The notes: generated by a model not told the origin, from the letters alone. Positions 33,026-45,060 are shown, numbered from the stretch's first letter. The stretch is DNA of 64,000 nt from Zopfochytrium polystomum (GCA_025765615.1 JAIVFJ010000021.1:186001-250000); one strand, 5' to 3'. A program made the numbers and translations.

Positions 33026-36000
33026 ATGCCCAGTGCCACCACCGTCACTCTCGCCGGCGCCATGGCGGCCACAGCCGAAGCCGCTGCCACATTGACGGCT
33101 CCCAACTCCAACGTTACCACCACCACCGCGCTGCCAACCTTGGTCTCCCAATCCGGCGGCAGCGGCGCGCTAGTCGGCATCGGGCTCGATCAATCAACCC
33201 ACATGATACCAAGCTCGATGGCGCCCACCGTCCCCGCGATGCTCTCTATTCCTTCGACGGTGACGACACCTTCGTCGATTGCGGCGACTGTGTCTCCTCG
33301 CTTTTCCGCTGCCCCGACGGCCTCATCCAGGAACCCTGCCGAGCTACCGCGCACAATCGGTGGTCTCAAGCCACTTCCTCTAAAGAAATCGTTATCGTCT
33401 TCTCCCCGAATCCCCTCCCAGACCCCGCCTGCCAATGCTGTTGGGCCGTCTTCGTTTTCAGGAGCAAAGCTCTTCAAATGGACAGCCCTGACCACCGGTA
33501 GTGGCGGCAGTAGCAGCGGCGGTGGGAAACTCTCTTTTTCGCTGTTTCCCTCCAGCGGCTCGATGATGCGGTCGAGCTCTCCATCGCGACAACCCAACGC
33601 CTCAAACGCAAGCAGTGATGCTGTCGACCCGACGCAGCGGGGACGAAAGGACTTCAAGCTCAAGATGTCGCGAAGGCGCAAGTCCTCGACGCGAGGACAG
33701 GTCGTCATCACCGGGCCCCTTCAGCATCTTCCAATGCCGGTCGATCCGGTTGCCAGAGATGCGCGGATCGCTTCCCCACCGCCGCCCACCATTACAGTCG
33801 AAGATACACATACGCGAGAGATCACCTTTCCAACGCCAGAGGTAACTGTCAGTGGCGGCTCCGAGGCCCAGCTTCGCCAACAGCAGCCCCCGGGGCCAGT
33901 GCATTACCATCCAAAGCATCCTCGCTCTGCGTCGCTGGCAGCTAGAGCGATGCACATTATGGAGCGACCTCCCGCTCTAATGGATCGCCGCAAGCCGAAC
34001 ATCCAGGGTAAGGCGTTGTCTCTCGTCTCCCGAAATTGAGCAGCGAAACGACCTGGTCGAGGCTGTTTCTCCGAATATTTATCTACTGGTCACCCTCTCC
34101 CCTCCCCACATATCAATTCCAAATAGCCGATCCATTCCCTGCGGAAATATGGATCCGTGTCATCAGTTTTCTTCCAGAGCCCACCAAGGCCGGCCGGCTC
34201 TGCAGAGACCTTCGGGCACTTCTTAACAATTACCACATGCGGAAAGTATGGTTCATAACTCGTTACGGTCTTGGGCTGTCTGCGTTTAGAGCAATTGTGT
34301 ACCACCGCTCGATTGTCGACCTCAAGCTCGTCAAGCTGCTGGTGAAGGAAGGCGCGTCAATTCCAAGGTTTTTGATACAGAGGCTCTTCCAGAAGATGGC
34401 TGATAAAACAGGTAATGGGCCAAATTGATGAGTAGCATTTTCTTTATGCAGCTGCGTATGTAAGATTCAAATTTCTTTGTGCCCCTCTACCCGCAGCAAC
34501 ACCGACCCAAATCGACATCTTAGAATGGTTGGTCATGGAGTATTCGAGGGTCAGGAAGCAAATCTCGCTGCCCATCTCGGTTTTTGAGGAGGCGGGACAT
34601 TCCCCGGAAGGCGTTTATCGCCTACCCAACGATGTTATAACGACGCTTCCCGTTGCAGAAGCTGAGAGCCTCTTCGCCTCCGACGACGCACGCCTCTTTG
34701 ACTCGCTCATGAACAACCCAACGCCGGCGAACATGGACACTGTTCGGGAGCTGGTTTACAAGCAAGGCTTTGTACCCCTCGTGGATGAAGTTCCTACCTG
34801 CATTTTTCGCCTGTTCCAGATGTTTTGCAACGATATTGGAATGTTTGACCATTTGGTTCAGGCGAATGGCCTGGACCTGCGTCCTCTCAACACATTGATG
34901 CTGAGGTGGGCGCTTTCTTCGGCAACTAAGCGATCCTTACCAGTGGCCTCGCCGACTTCTGCTCCTGTTGGCGCGGCCGTTCCGGGCCAAGTTCCTGTAC
35001 TTTCTGCGGATGCCTCTCCGCCTGGCTCTGGACGACAGCGAGTGCCACATCTTTCCGTTTTTATCGCTAGAGGATTCAGGCTATACCCTTCAATCATAAT
35101 ATCTGTCTTGAGCGAGTCGGCCGTGTCGGAACTAGACTTTACAGTGAAGCTCTTCTCCCAGTTTGTATCAGGCACAATCATTAAAGAGTGCGTGACATCA
35201 ATCGCACAATCCATGTTTGGACCAACCGGTACAGCTAAACCGCAGTTACTATCCAAGTTCGTTGAATTGGATATCTTGGACGAAACTGTCGTGAGACGCT
35301 GTCTTCTGCTGGACGACCGACTCAAGGCAGCAGCAGCAGCAGCAGGGATCCCTTATCAGTCCAAATGCTTTGAACAGAGCCATCCTTATGTACTCTGGAG
35401 GTGGATCCTCGAAGTTTTCGGGCCAGGGAGTGACTTGACGAAGGTAGCTTTCGACGGTAAGCACTACAAAGTTGATTACACTCAAGACCCTAGAGGTGTC
35501 TGGTTTTAAATCAAACACTGCAGACCTACTTCTTTGGCTGGGAGACCTTCCTTTCCGGCTGCAGCATTTTAGGCCGCGGATGCTGGACGGTTTACATCCG
35601 TTCGAGCTTCCGTACCTTTTCGTCAATGCGGGCGTACCAATGCGACCACATCAAGTGATCCACCTAGCACGTGCCGCTCGCGCTCCACGTGCAGCTCCGA
35701 TGCCTGCTGTCATACTGGAGGGAATTCGACGCTCCATTATAGCACTGTGCGTTGCTCCTAGCAGCTCTCTGCTAACTTCGTTTTTATCATCGTCGTCGAC
35801 ATCTATCCAGCGCTCTATGCGCCGACTCAGCGGTCCGGATTTGTCACGTTCAGCATCGTCGTCAACAAATCTTCCGTCATTGCCGGCAGGTGCCCCTGTT
35901 CCATCTTCAGTCAACTATTCGGCGATGTACCGTCGACATGGATCCTCCGGAGCTGTTCTAGCTGGCAATCCTTCCCCGGCAGCGCCTCCCGTTCCCATAA

Positions 36001-36710
36001 TCAATACATCCCCAGATACCTTATCGAGACGAGGGGTCGTTTCATCAACGTCAAACCCCTCGTTGACGTCAACAGTTACATTTGCATTAGCACCAGCTGG
36101 CGCTGCAGGGTTCCCTAGCGCCCCAGTTTCTCCAGTTTCTCCTGCCTTGACGACTCCTGTGACTCCCGTCTCCCCCGTTTCTCCATCCTCACCCTTTGCT
36201 CCAGCAGCCGAACCGTCTCCCTCGACTTCGTTGTCAACCCCGTCACCGCTATCCGTAACTCGCCGGCGTGCCCCGACAGTCTTGACATCGACCCCCCCTG
36301 TGTTTGTAAGGCCTGTCGGTGCGGGAGGCGGCGGCTGGGCGGACTCTCGCGGGCTGTGGCTTGCGTCGTTGGTCAAAGTTCAGCGAGACAAGGCCCTTTG
36401 CGCGGAGATTCAAAAGGCTAATGTACGCTGGCTGGAGGACCGGGAGAAGCGCGCCAAGCGGGAAAAACGCAGGAACGGGTCCGCTGTCGGTGAAGGAATT
36501 GCTGCTGCAGTTGTAGCTGCGGCAACCACTACAGGTGGACTTGCAGCTGTTGGAATGGCCAGCGCTGTCAGCGTCGTCGGTGGCGGTGGCGTGAGCGGGA
36601 CAAGTTCACTTAGCGGAAATAGCGGGACCCGCAGTGTAAACGAGGAGGAATCTGCAGCACCGACTCGGTTTTTGGAGGAGCTGAATCTTCTTATCAAGCT
36701 GTTGGATTGA
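33026..36710 (+). CDS. F-box-like protein with long Ser/Pro/Thr-rich arms
   Basis: Four exons: 33026-34007, 34127-34411, 34497-35456, 35524-36710; introns of 119, 85 and 67 nt; 1,137 residues. The first 327 residues are low-complexity Ser/Thr/Pro. An F-box-like motif follows at about residues 329-375 (DPFPAEIWIRVISFLP, then RLCRDLRALLNN); the F-box binds SKP1 in SCF ubiquitin ligases. Next comes a region of about 450 residues, predicted mostly helical, with repeated short motifs (LKLVKLLVKEGASIPRFLIQ; DTVRELVYKQGFVPLVDE; ELPYLFVNAGVPMRPHQVI) that look like degenerate ankyrin-type helices; this is inference. The C-terminal third is again Ser/Pro-rich (PVSPVSPALTTPVTPVSPVSP) with a charged helix (EDREKRAKREKRR) and a final hydrophobic helix. 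Start chosen at the first ATG (33,026). It probably acts as a substrate receptor, but no known subfamily is recognised. Confidence 0.75.
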
Positions 36711-36982
36711 TATCAACCTTGGTCTTGCCTCTTTTTCCTCTGTATCCCAATAGTTTCCTATCTCCCCATTTCGGTCCCAGCATAGCCAAAGCGCAATTGT
36801 TTCCGCACAGCCCATTTAGACATCCCGTATCATTTATTTGTTTTTTTTTTTGACTCTTTCTTTGTAGCTTTTCCTGTAGGATGTAGTGGGGCTGATGATA
36901 AACAATTAAGGCAAGAGAGCCTCGAATGCATTCACGAGTGCTGGGGGAAACGCCACCATGGCTTGTTCCAAAGCACCTTACG
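36711..36982. terminator. Convergent 3' region of F-box and acyltransferase genes
   Basis: 272 bases between two converging genes, including a T-run at about 36,840-36,851. Expected to hold both polyadenylation regions; no discrete signal could be assigned. Confidence 0.4.
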
Positions 36983-38465
36983 TTAATTGAAGATCCGATC
37001 GTTTGATCGCGGGTTGGCCAAGGGGTAGACTACGTCAAAAGAAAATTTGGGAGACAGACAACAAGCAGAAGTACCTGACTCGAGGTATTGTCTGATGAAC
37101 ATTGGACCCGTCCCTATCAAGCAGCAAGCCATGAATGTCCACCCGACAACCCTCCGCACTACCGCCACGGCTCTCTCTGCCGTCGTAGCCTCTGCGAGGG
37201 GAGCAACGACCGTGGGGCGGCGCAGCGCCCTACGCCATGCGGCAACGACTGCACCTTCGACAACGCAAGCGGCACCCTGGGCAGCAAAGAAGCCGACCTG
37301 CTCGAAGCGCAGCACCGCCACGTCATTGGGCGGGTTGAGGAGCACCAGAACGACGAGCTCATGAAAGGCGCCGGACAAGAGGAAGGTGGTCAGTGCTGCT
37401 AGCGTGGTCGCGACGTGACTTTTCCGGCGACGGCCCGCGGGCTGGGTGGCTTTGGCGGCTGCTGCTTCTGCTGCTTGCTGCGCGGCGGCGGCGGAGGCAG
37501 CGCTGTCGTCGGCTTTCACTTTGGATTTCGACGCGGCTTTGGCTGTGGTGGCGGTGCCATGCGCCTCGGTGGGCGATACGACAGAGGACGCGGCGTCGAA
37601 GATGTACGCTAGCGGAAGAAAGACCAGGCGGTGGAGCATGCTCTGCGGGCGTGTGGGAGGGCCGGCAACGGCCATTATATTTCGTTTAGTAGGTCAACAC
37701 AACGCGGTTCGACTACCTTCACGATCCCGTTCCACCGACGCGACCAGAAGTCCCGAAGGGACGTGGCGAGAAACGGCGCCCGCATGCACGGGACATAGTC
37801 AATCTGGAGGACTTCGCAGAACGGCAGGATGACGCAAAAGTCAATGACCTCCATCAGGGTCCACAGCGCGACGCCAAAGACGACGACGTCGAGAACTTGT
37901 TTCGGCTTGGTCGGGTCCGCGAACAAATGGCGGTGCGGGGATGTGTTGGGACCGTGCGACGCATCGCGGACGGGCACAACGTCAAAGGGTTTGTACTTGA
38001 CCAGGTAGGACGCGCAGAAGCACAGAACGATGTAGCAGGCTGCGGCAAAGGCGGATTGGCGGAGGTGGAAGGAGAGGGTGCGCTTTGCCGCCGGGACGGC
38101 GTTGGGGTTGGGCTTGCTGGGATCGGTCGCGTGCCCCGTCGCAAGGAACTCGCCTAAGTTTGAATGGAGGCACCTTGGTTATTGGTCTTGCAGAACAAAG
38201 GGAGGCGAGAGATGTGGGGTAGCAGTCGCAAAAAATGCGTACAGTACTGGACCCATCGCCATTTCAGGGTCTCTCGTTTTTCGAGCGTCACCAGCTCCAT
38301 CACGCGGATGTGAAGCAAGCCGGCAAAGAAGGCCGGCAAAGAGCCTCTAAAGATCAAAAGGGTGGATATCAGGGGCACGGCCGCGAATGAGAAGGCCACC
38401 GCCGGATGAGTGCGTGATTGCGTCGTGAGGGTGAAGTGCATCAGCATTGTTGCCGCGATCAGAGC
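36983..38465 (-). CDS. Membrane-bound O-acyltransferase, wax-synthase-like (5' exon uncertain)
   Basis: Polytopic ER-type enzyme family that esterifies fatty acyl-CoA to alcohols or sterols. Clear coding blocks: 38465-about 38155, then to 37717, then 37642-36983 (intron 37716-37643). The diagnostic wax-synthase motif is APFLATSLRDFWSRRWNGIVK, interrupted by the intron right after the Lys, followed by SMLHRLVFLPLAYIF. The putative catalytic MBOAT His is in LLSGAFHELVV. Hydrophobic helices flank these motifs, and an Ala/Lys-rich insert (AASKSKVKADDSAASAAAAQ) separates them. A splice acceptor (CGCAG|GCTCTG) at 38,466 implies a 5' exon I could not identify; if there is none, translation would start at ATG 38,447. 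The junction around 38,155-38,240 is ambiguous, because the only phase-compatible donors are near 38,172 (20-nt intron, too short) or about 70 bases further upstream. The last 45 nt candidate intron near the C-terminus is in frame either way. Confidence 0.8.
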
Positions 38466-38829
38466 CTGCGCGGGAGGAAACCATTCATTCGTTTTTAGCC
38501 GTAGCCCCAAGCAAGCAAGCAGCCCTCCCGGATCGCGTCGTCTCTTCCTTCGTACGTCGCCAACAAACCCCAGCCCTCCCTTTTCACCCCCCCACCAGCG
38601 CGACGGCGGCGGCGGCGGGGGCCGGTGGCGCGCCGTGGCTTGCTGCTGCCGCCGATGTGACGATCGTGGGCGCTTCCATTGTGTATTGTTCTCTGTCTCT
38701 CTCTCTCTCTCTGTCTCCCTCTGTCCCTCTCCCTCTCTCTCTCTCACTGATCACGTGCACAGACCTGACAATTCCATACACAACAAAAGAACCGTCTCTG
38801 TATCTTCGCGATGGCATGAGTATAGTATT

Positions 38830-41433
38830 ATGACGCATTGGAGAAGCGATAGCGACGATGGTAGTGATGGTGGTGATGATGATGTCCTTCCGTCTTACCA
38901 GGCCCCGCCCCCGGTCTCACTACCCCTCGCCGTCGCTCGTAGCACCAGCCGGCGGACCAACCATCATCACTATCACCACCACCACAACCACCACTACCAG
39001 CAACAGGGTATTACCGCACCACCGTCGTCCAGCCCCGACGCTGCCCTCCTCTCAAACTCAAGCCCTGGTGCCGACGTGGTCAGGCTCGGCTCCGATAACT
39101 CCTACCTTTTCTTTGCGCCGCTCTCCGGAGTCTCCGCCTTCTTGCCTGCCGTGGTGGCGCACACTTCGTTTTCCGCTCTCGCCTCTCTGTTCCCTTGCCA
39201 GGCCGCCGCGGCCCTCTTCCTGAGCTTATCGCGAATCCACTATCCCGACGGCGTCGCTGGAAGCATCCTGAGCGCTTTTGGAACGGATGGGGGCATCCTG
39301 GCGATCCTAATTACCTGCAGAACAACGATCGCGGGCGCGCGCGCTGCGGCACGAAGATCTGCCGCACTTGTCGGCCGGGCGGAACGGCTGCACGGCAAGG
39401 CAAGAACGTTTCGGCGAGGATTGATTCGTCCAGTCAATGCCACCACCGCCGCAGACGAGGAGGGGACGGGCCTCCTTGCTCGATGGTTTCCTTGCATTGA
39501 CTGGTCGCTCTTTCAGCCGGGATCGTGGGGGAGAGCTTTTGCGGAGATCGCCACCACTTGGACCGTTCTTGCTTGTATCAAGCTCGCCGCGTTTCTTCTG
39601 ACTATTGGAAACTCCTTGGTCGCAGCATCCGTCATTCAGCAGTGTTTGAAGCTTGTGCTGGGTTGTGTCTTGATGTTTCTAGTTGTCGAACGAGACCGAA
39701 GAGAAAGGCCGTGGAGAGATCGTTTAGCCTCTGCGTTTGTCGTGGCATTCACGTTGTGTGCCGTAAGCCAGGCAAGAACTTTGACTTTTTATTTTAACTC
39801 GATTGTGATTCAAAAAATTCCGCTATCGTTGAACGCCTCGCCTTTCAGGCCGTCCGCTTTTGCCTATCGATTTGCGTGTATTTCATCCTGACAGTTCAGA
39901 GTTACACTCTTCGGACGGCCCTTATACTCATCAGTTCCGACACCATCGGGATCTCGTTCTGCTTTTTTCTCCCCGACATACCCCGCCTCCGCCTCGTGCT
40001 GATGAGGAGTTTGGCTCCAGCCGTGACGAAATTTGCGGCAATTTTCAGCCCGAAACTGGTGTCGCGCTACCCGTTTGTTCATTGTGGCTCTACTCCCAGT
40101 TCAACAAAGCCAGAACCGCACTTGCAAAGATCCGCCTCCAGTTCCATCAACTATGCCAATGAAAGCACTGAGGAACTCGACTGTGTCGGTGCGGTGATCG
40201 CTAGTTACGGATTTTGCGTCAGGTTCATCTTGGGCACTGTCTCTAGGTCCGTGCTGTTTATGCGAGAGGATCCGATACCCATGTTTATAATTGCAGCGAT
40301 CGCGCTGACGTGGCAATGGTTGCTCACCGCGTTGTGCATGATGTGGGTCAGGCTTCGTGCGCCTCACGCAAAAGTTCTTGACAGAGAACCGTGGTCCTTG
40401 GGAGCGGGAACCGATCTCGAGTTGGCCTACCCAATACCGCATTTCGAGCAGTTGCTCGAGCATCGATTGCACATGGGCAAGAGTTCGACGTCAGAGGCTT
40501 GCTTATCCGCAAGTCGAGACGCACAAGGTCGCTCCACCTTCTTCGCGTCGTCGATGCAGCGGCTCGAATCGTTGCACAGCGAAAACTTTCACGACCACAG
40601 CCGGCCTGCTGACGGAAGAGCCAGGCGACGCAGTGGTAACCATACCGATCGCGCTGGCGGCCGCGTGAGCAGCTCGACAAGCGGCTCTACGGCTACGGAT
40701 GGCGGTGCAAGGACCACGAGATCGAGCTCCAACATCGCAGTATCTTCCCCATCCGCTTCGGCGTCTCCATCCAGGCCGTTTCCCACCCTACGCTCGGCAT
40801 TTTCACCAGGGTCTTCTTCCTCCAACACCGCCACCTCTGCCTACACGTCGACATACTCGTCCCCGTCATCGCCACCACCGCCCTCGCCGCCAGTGTTGCC
40901 AACTCTTGCTTCCACCACTTCCACCACCCGGCTTCCCTCGACCCCCACTCCAAATCCGCCCTTCAGCCCTTGGGCGCGCCTGCGCCTGCTCGCGCTTAGC
41001 CACTACACCGCGACGCTGGGCGCCGTCGCGAGCTCGTTCGCGGCCGGGGTACTTTGTCTGCGTGGTCGTGATGCTGACTTCGGGCATCGCGCAGACGTTC
41101 CGCTCGACCGTTTTCGACGCGCTGCCGTTCCCGGCGGGGATCGGCGTCGCCGCGGGGGCGGTGCCGGCCGTGCCGTACACTACCACGATGTTGTGGTTTT
41201 GGATTGTCGTCGCGGACCTGGCCGGCAACTGCGCGGTGGCGTGGTGGATGTCGGCGTGCTGGGGCGTCAGCTACGGAGACGACGCGAGCGCCGCGGGCGG
41301 GGACGAAGGCGTCCGAAGAGCAGGGTGGGACTGTCGGTTGTCGGTGGGTGGTGCGACAGACGCCCTGCTGGGCATGCTTGCGTATTTCTTTGCTATGGGG
41401 TCGGTTGTCGAGGGGATTGCGGGACTTTCGTAG
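38830..41433 (+). CDS. Polytopic membrane protein of unknown function, with an apparent one-base frameshift
   Basis: Exon 38830-39762, intron 39763-39848 (GTAAGC...TTTCAG), exon 39849-41433. About 839 residues if the shift is discounted. The N-terminus is Asp-rich, then His-rich (HHHYHHHHNHHYQQQ). Several hydrophobic helices follow, e.g. LACIKLAAFLLTIGNSLVAA, LKLVLGCVLMFLVVE, VRFCLSICVYFILTV, PMFIIAAIALTWQWLLTALC. A Ser/Thr/Pro-rich loop of about 200 residues (40,480-40,960) precedes the last helices. At the GGGG run 41,046-41,049 the frame must change by one base: before it the helix reads LGAVASSFAAG, after it in the next frame YFVCVVVMLTSGIAQ and MLWFWIVVADLAGN, ending at TAG 41,433. Without the shift the frame runs into Arg/Gly-rich non-protein-like sequence to 41,513. 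No family recognised; possibly a sequencing error rather than a real pseudogene. Confidence 0.65.
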
Positions 41434-41707
41434 AGAGCAACGTTTGTGGAAGTTTGTGCGCATTTATCCTCAAAAAGATACGCAAAGTAAAATTTAAAAA
41501 AAAAAAAATTTAAAAAAAAACGATTTCACACTCAGAACGGGACTGTCTAACGCAGAAGAGGCAGAGATACAAGTTTCACAGATTGGGGAAGAAATAGGAC
41601 ATTACCCCCCAAAAAAGAAAAATGGTTGGATACTTCAGGAGGAGCAGAGGACGAGCACCGAATTGGTGGGTACGACGGCGGGTCACGAACAACACGAGAC
41701 AGAATGT
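41434..41707. terminator. Convergent 3' region of membrane-protein and SDR genes
   Basis: 274 bases between two converging genes. Contains A-rich runs (about 41,495-41,520) suited to 3' end formation of the plus-strand gene. No coding sequence. Confidence 0.45.
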
Positions 41708-43367
41708 CTACTTTTTAGCTGCCCCTGCGAGAAGTCGGGACGGACTGCCAGACAATCGCAGCAAAACGGTATCAAGAATCCAGGTGGGTACACACGCTCT
41801 GAGAAAGACGATCACCCATGCCATGAGCCCAACCAGGAAGCGGTGACTGAGAAGTGAAGAAAAAGACTGTGTCAGCTTTTAAATGCCATCCTCCAACTCT
41901 CAGAAGCACTTACGGAGGTCGCTTAAGTAGGAGTGCCTTTGCGATGAACCCCACCACGTAATCCGGAGTCATTACCAGCGGACTATTAACAGTGTCTGTG
42001 ATGAAGCGACCAGCTCCTGTGACTGACGAGTCTCCGTACGCCTCCTTCGCCTCCGCCGGTGCGGCCTCATACTCCTTTCGCGCGTGGCCTTCGATGGTCG
42101 CAGCGTTGACCATCGGCGTGACGGCAAAGTATGGCTCGATCAGCACGACTTTGATCCCAAAGTCGCGAACCTCCATTCGGACGGTCTCTGTGAGGGCCTT
42201 GAAGGCGTGCTTGCTTGCTGTGTACGAGGACATGGACGGCGTCATGGTGCGGCCCGCGACGGAAGCGATATTCACGACGCGAGGCGCGAGGGTTGGCTGG
42301 CCATTGTTTGAGTGGTTACGAATGTAGCTGCGGAGAGAGGGAAGGAGAGCCTGCATCATGCGGAGGCCACCAAAGTAGTTGACCTCCATGATGAGCTTGT
42401 GCCTAGCGAGCGAAGTAAGCTCCATTGCTCCGCCGCCGCCTAAGCCCGCGTTATTCAACAAAGCGCTGGTGGTTTGTTCCGGTTGGTGTTGGAAAAACAA
42501 GAAGGAAGGGAGGGATGGAAAGGGAAGAGGAGCGCAGGTGAATTACAACGCAAGAAACACTATAACCAATGGTGCTCACAAGATTCCGCTGGGGACCTCC
42601 GCTTTGACGCGATCGCAGAACTTGGCCACGGATTCGTCGCTAGTGACGTCGAGAAGTCCCGTTCGTAGAGTGCCGCGATACTTCTTCGGGTCCGCTGCCA
42701 CTTTGGAGTTGAGCCCATCGATTCCTTCGCGTCGTATTTGGATAAGAGCGGCCGATGGCCCGGTACGTAAAGCATGCGTTAGCATAACGAACGGTGGCTC
42801 CGCACCTTTGCAGGGCCTCGAGCCACCGCGGGAGCAACAGCAGCTTTACCATTTTGGGTAAGGCATCCAGCGAAAACTGTGGCCCCTTTCGCCACGAGAA
42901 GCAGGGCGGTCGCGTGCCCGAAGCCAGTGTCGCACCCGGTGATAACGAAGGAGAGTTGGCTGGTGGTGTTTTGCCAAGTGGGTTGAACGGTGGATGGATG
43001 TGTCGCATGTGTGAGTTGGGGTCCAGGAGGCAGGAAGGCAAGGCCCGCTCCCCCACGACATCCTGTCGTGAACTTGCCCGTGTCCAAGTCCCGCAGCCAC
43101 GGCCACGGTGGCCGTCGTCGCGGCCGTCGCCGCAGCCCCTTCTCCGCAAACGACCGCCGGCCATCTGTTGATTCTCCCCTTCCACCCGTCTCAATGCAGT
43201 CCGCTCCCACCTCATCATCACCATCATCATCATCATCACCATCATCGATCATTCCTCCCCGCGCTCTCACGCCCAGGCACGCACTCGCACTCTCCCACTC
43301 GCGCTCCGACTCACGCAGCGTCCCGGTCGTCGATGAAGGGGCTCGCCCGGCTGAACGTGAGACCCAT
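41708..43367 (-). CDS. Short-chain dehydrogenase/reductase, retinol/17-beta-hydroxysteroid dehydrogenase-like
   Basis: NAD(P)-dependent oxidoreductase of the classical SDR family, probably membrane-associated, acting on a lipid or sterol-like alcohol (substrate inferred only from the family). Six exons: 43367-43315, 43164-43060, 42959-42850, 42724-42580, 42465-41914, 41846-41708; 367 residues. Cofactor motif VITGCDTGFGH (TGxxxGxG, residues 60-67) and FAGCLTQNGI are typical of the RDH16-type branch. LDVTSDESV and NNAG (142-145) follow. Catalytic residues are Ser206 (VVNIASVAG), Tyr219 and Lys223 (YTASKHA). A strong GTAAGTG donor at 41,913 shows that the frame does not end at the apparent stop there: the last exon adds HRFLVGLMAWVIVFLRACVP and a basic tail, the usual C-terminal membrane-facing part. 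The first two exons (an Ala/Thr/Val-rich hydrophobic segment that could be an N-terminal anchor) and the donor at 43,059 are the least certain. Confidence 0.85.
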
Positions 43368-43431
43368 GTTGGCGGGTGTGTGTGTGTGCGAGTGTGTGTG
43401 CGTGTGTGTGCGTGTGTGCGTGGGTGTGCGT

Positions 43432-43469
<38 letters not shown>

Positions 43470-44110
43470 GGGAGAAAGAATCAAGAAACGAGAACAGCTT
43501 CGTTCTTTGTCTTCGGTTTGTCTGTTCGGATGAATGAAGCGTGAATCAACAATGCCCACACGCCTCTTGTACTTGTTGGCGGCCTGCACTGTGTGTGTTT
43601 TTGCAAAATCGTCTGTGTTTATTTGAGGGAGGGAAATTATATTTTTTTTTTCTTTTTTTCTTTCCTTTCTTTTTCCTTGTCGCGTGCCATGCCAATGTGT
43701 GGCGCCGCCGCGGGCCTTCCTTCTCACCGAAACTTTTGAATACTAAATTTATTTGTTTTAATTTTTTATTTTTTTTTATTTATTTTTTTTTTTTGGGGCA
43801 AGCAAGCGGGGGCTTTGTTTTCCCGGTTTGTCCGGCTCGGCTGACCCGACTCCTCCATTTTGTTGTTTGGTTTCTTCCCTCTTTTGTTTACACTAGTGTG
43901 AGAATACACCAAGCAAGATCTCAGTGATAAAGTCTAGGGATTTTATTCGCAAAAACAAGCGTACCTGTCATAGAACTGCAAGGATCGGGACCCCTATTAT
44001 TATTCCTGGTTCTTTAGTTTCCAAGGCGTTATCAAAGTGTATTTGCAGCTAACCCATCGACATGCACCCAAACTCATATAGGATGGGCTCAATGTCGTAG
44101 ATACTTGTGG
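43368..44110. other. 5' flank of SDR gene with (GT)n and T-rich tracts
   Basis: A (GT)n-type microsatellite lies at 43,376-43,466, just upstream of the SDR start. Long T/A-rich runs follow at 43,638-43,795. No gene recognised on either strand. Confidence 0.6.
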
Positions 44111-45060
44111 AGTGACGAATGTTATAAAGGACAGCTGTGTGTTGCTTTTCATCACTGATTCGCTGCTGGTTTTCTGCAGAAGGTTCCAGTGTTCAAATTG
44201 TGATGCCAGCGCCCATAATTGTTATGAACTGAGGGGGATTGTGAGGAGGGCCATCAAAAAGAACTGTGGCCAATGCAGAGGCAGAAAGCTGGTGGTGTGC
44301 AAAATGAATAGACGTTATGGAGCCACACGAGGACAACACAGAGGTGATTGCATGACGCAGGGAGTCCTTCAGCTCATCAAAGTTTTTTATAGTTCCAGGA
44401 GCCAGGTGTTGGAGGACAAGTTGGTTGGCAGGTTTATTGGTGAATTCTGTGGCAGCAGCTGGTAGTCGACAGGTGTAAGAAAATTTAATGTGTGGGGATG
44501 TGGTCTGAAGGCAGGCAGCCTGCTCGTCTGACAAAGGATGCAAAAGGCAGAGTGAGTAAGAAGTCTAGTCCTTTGAGAGGAAGGGCTGCTGTTGGATGGT
44601 GAGATTGCAAGTGGAGGTGAAGCGTAGGATGGCAAGTTCAGTGAGGGGGCAACAGTGGGGTCTGGTTGAGTGGTGATTGTCAATATGTGTTGATCAGCAG
44701 GGGTGCCAAAGAATGTGGAGGGAGGTGGGCTGCTCATGAAAAGGGGGGTGGAGCAATCCCAATTCAGCACGAAGGTTGTGATGTGGTTGCAATGTGGTTG
44801 CAGTGGTGAAGGCTGTGATTGCAGTCTGGTTGGGAAGATGAGGCCAGCAATCACTGGCGGTAATCTGGTGATCTTGTGGCGATCTGGAGTCAATCTGGCG
44901 GCATTCCGACGATCTGGCAGTGATCTGGCAGCGATCTGATGTCAATTTGGCGTCAATCTGGCAATGGCAAGGTGGCAGAGGGCAGTGGCAAAGTGGTGGA
45001 GCGTGGGTCTTGAGTGTCAGTTGACAAGGTTTTTTTAAAAAGTTGTATCTCAATTTGGTT
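44111..45060 (-). repeat. Repeat-like, probably transposon-derived sequence with a degenerate GATCTGGC minisatellite
   Basis: Minus-strand open frames rich in Pro/Ser/Leu/His (e.g. HSAFCILCQTSRLPAF) resemble in composition those at 23.9-24.9 kb but show no definite domain. At about 44,862-44,965 the plus strand repeats a GATCTGGCR core at irregular 9-14 base spacing (at least eight units). Most likely old mobile-element DNA; a real gene is not supported. Confidence 0.4.

Noticed and set aside
38410..38829. Upstream extension of the polytopic membrane protein to 38,410
   Set aside because: It overlaps the conserved acyltransferase exon on the other strand and a CT microsatellite; the ATG at 38,830 is the better start.
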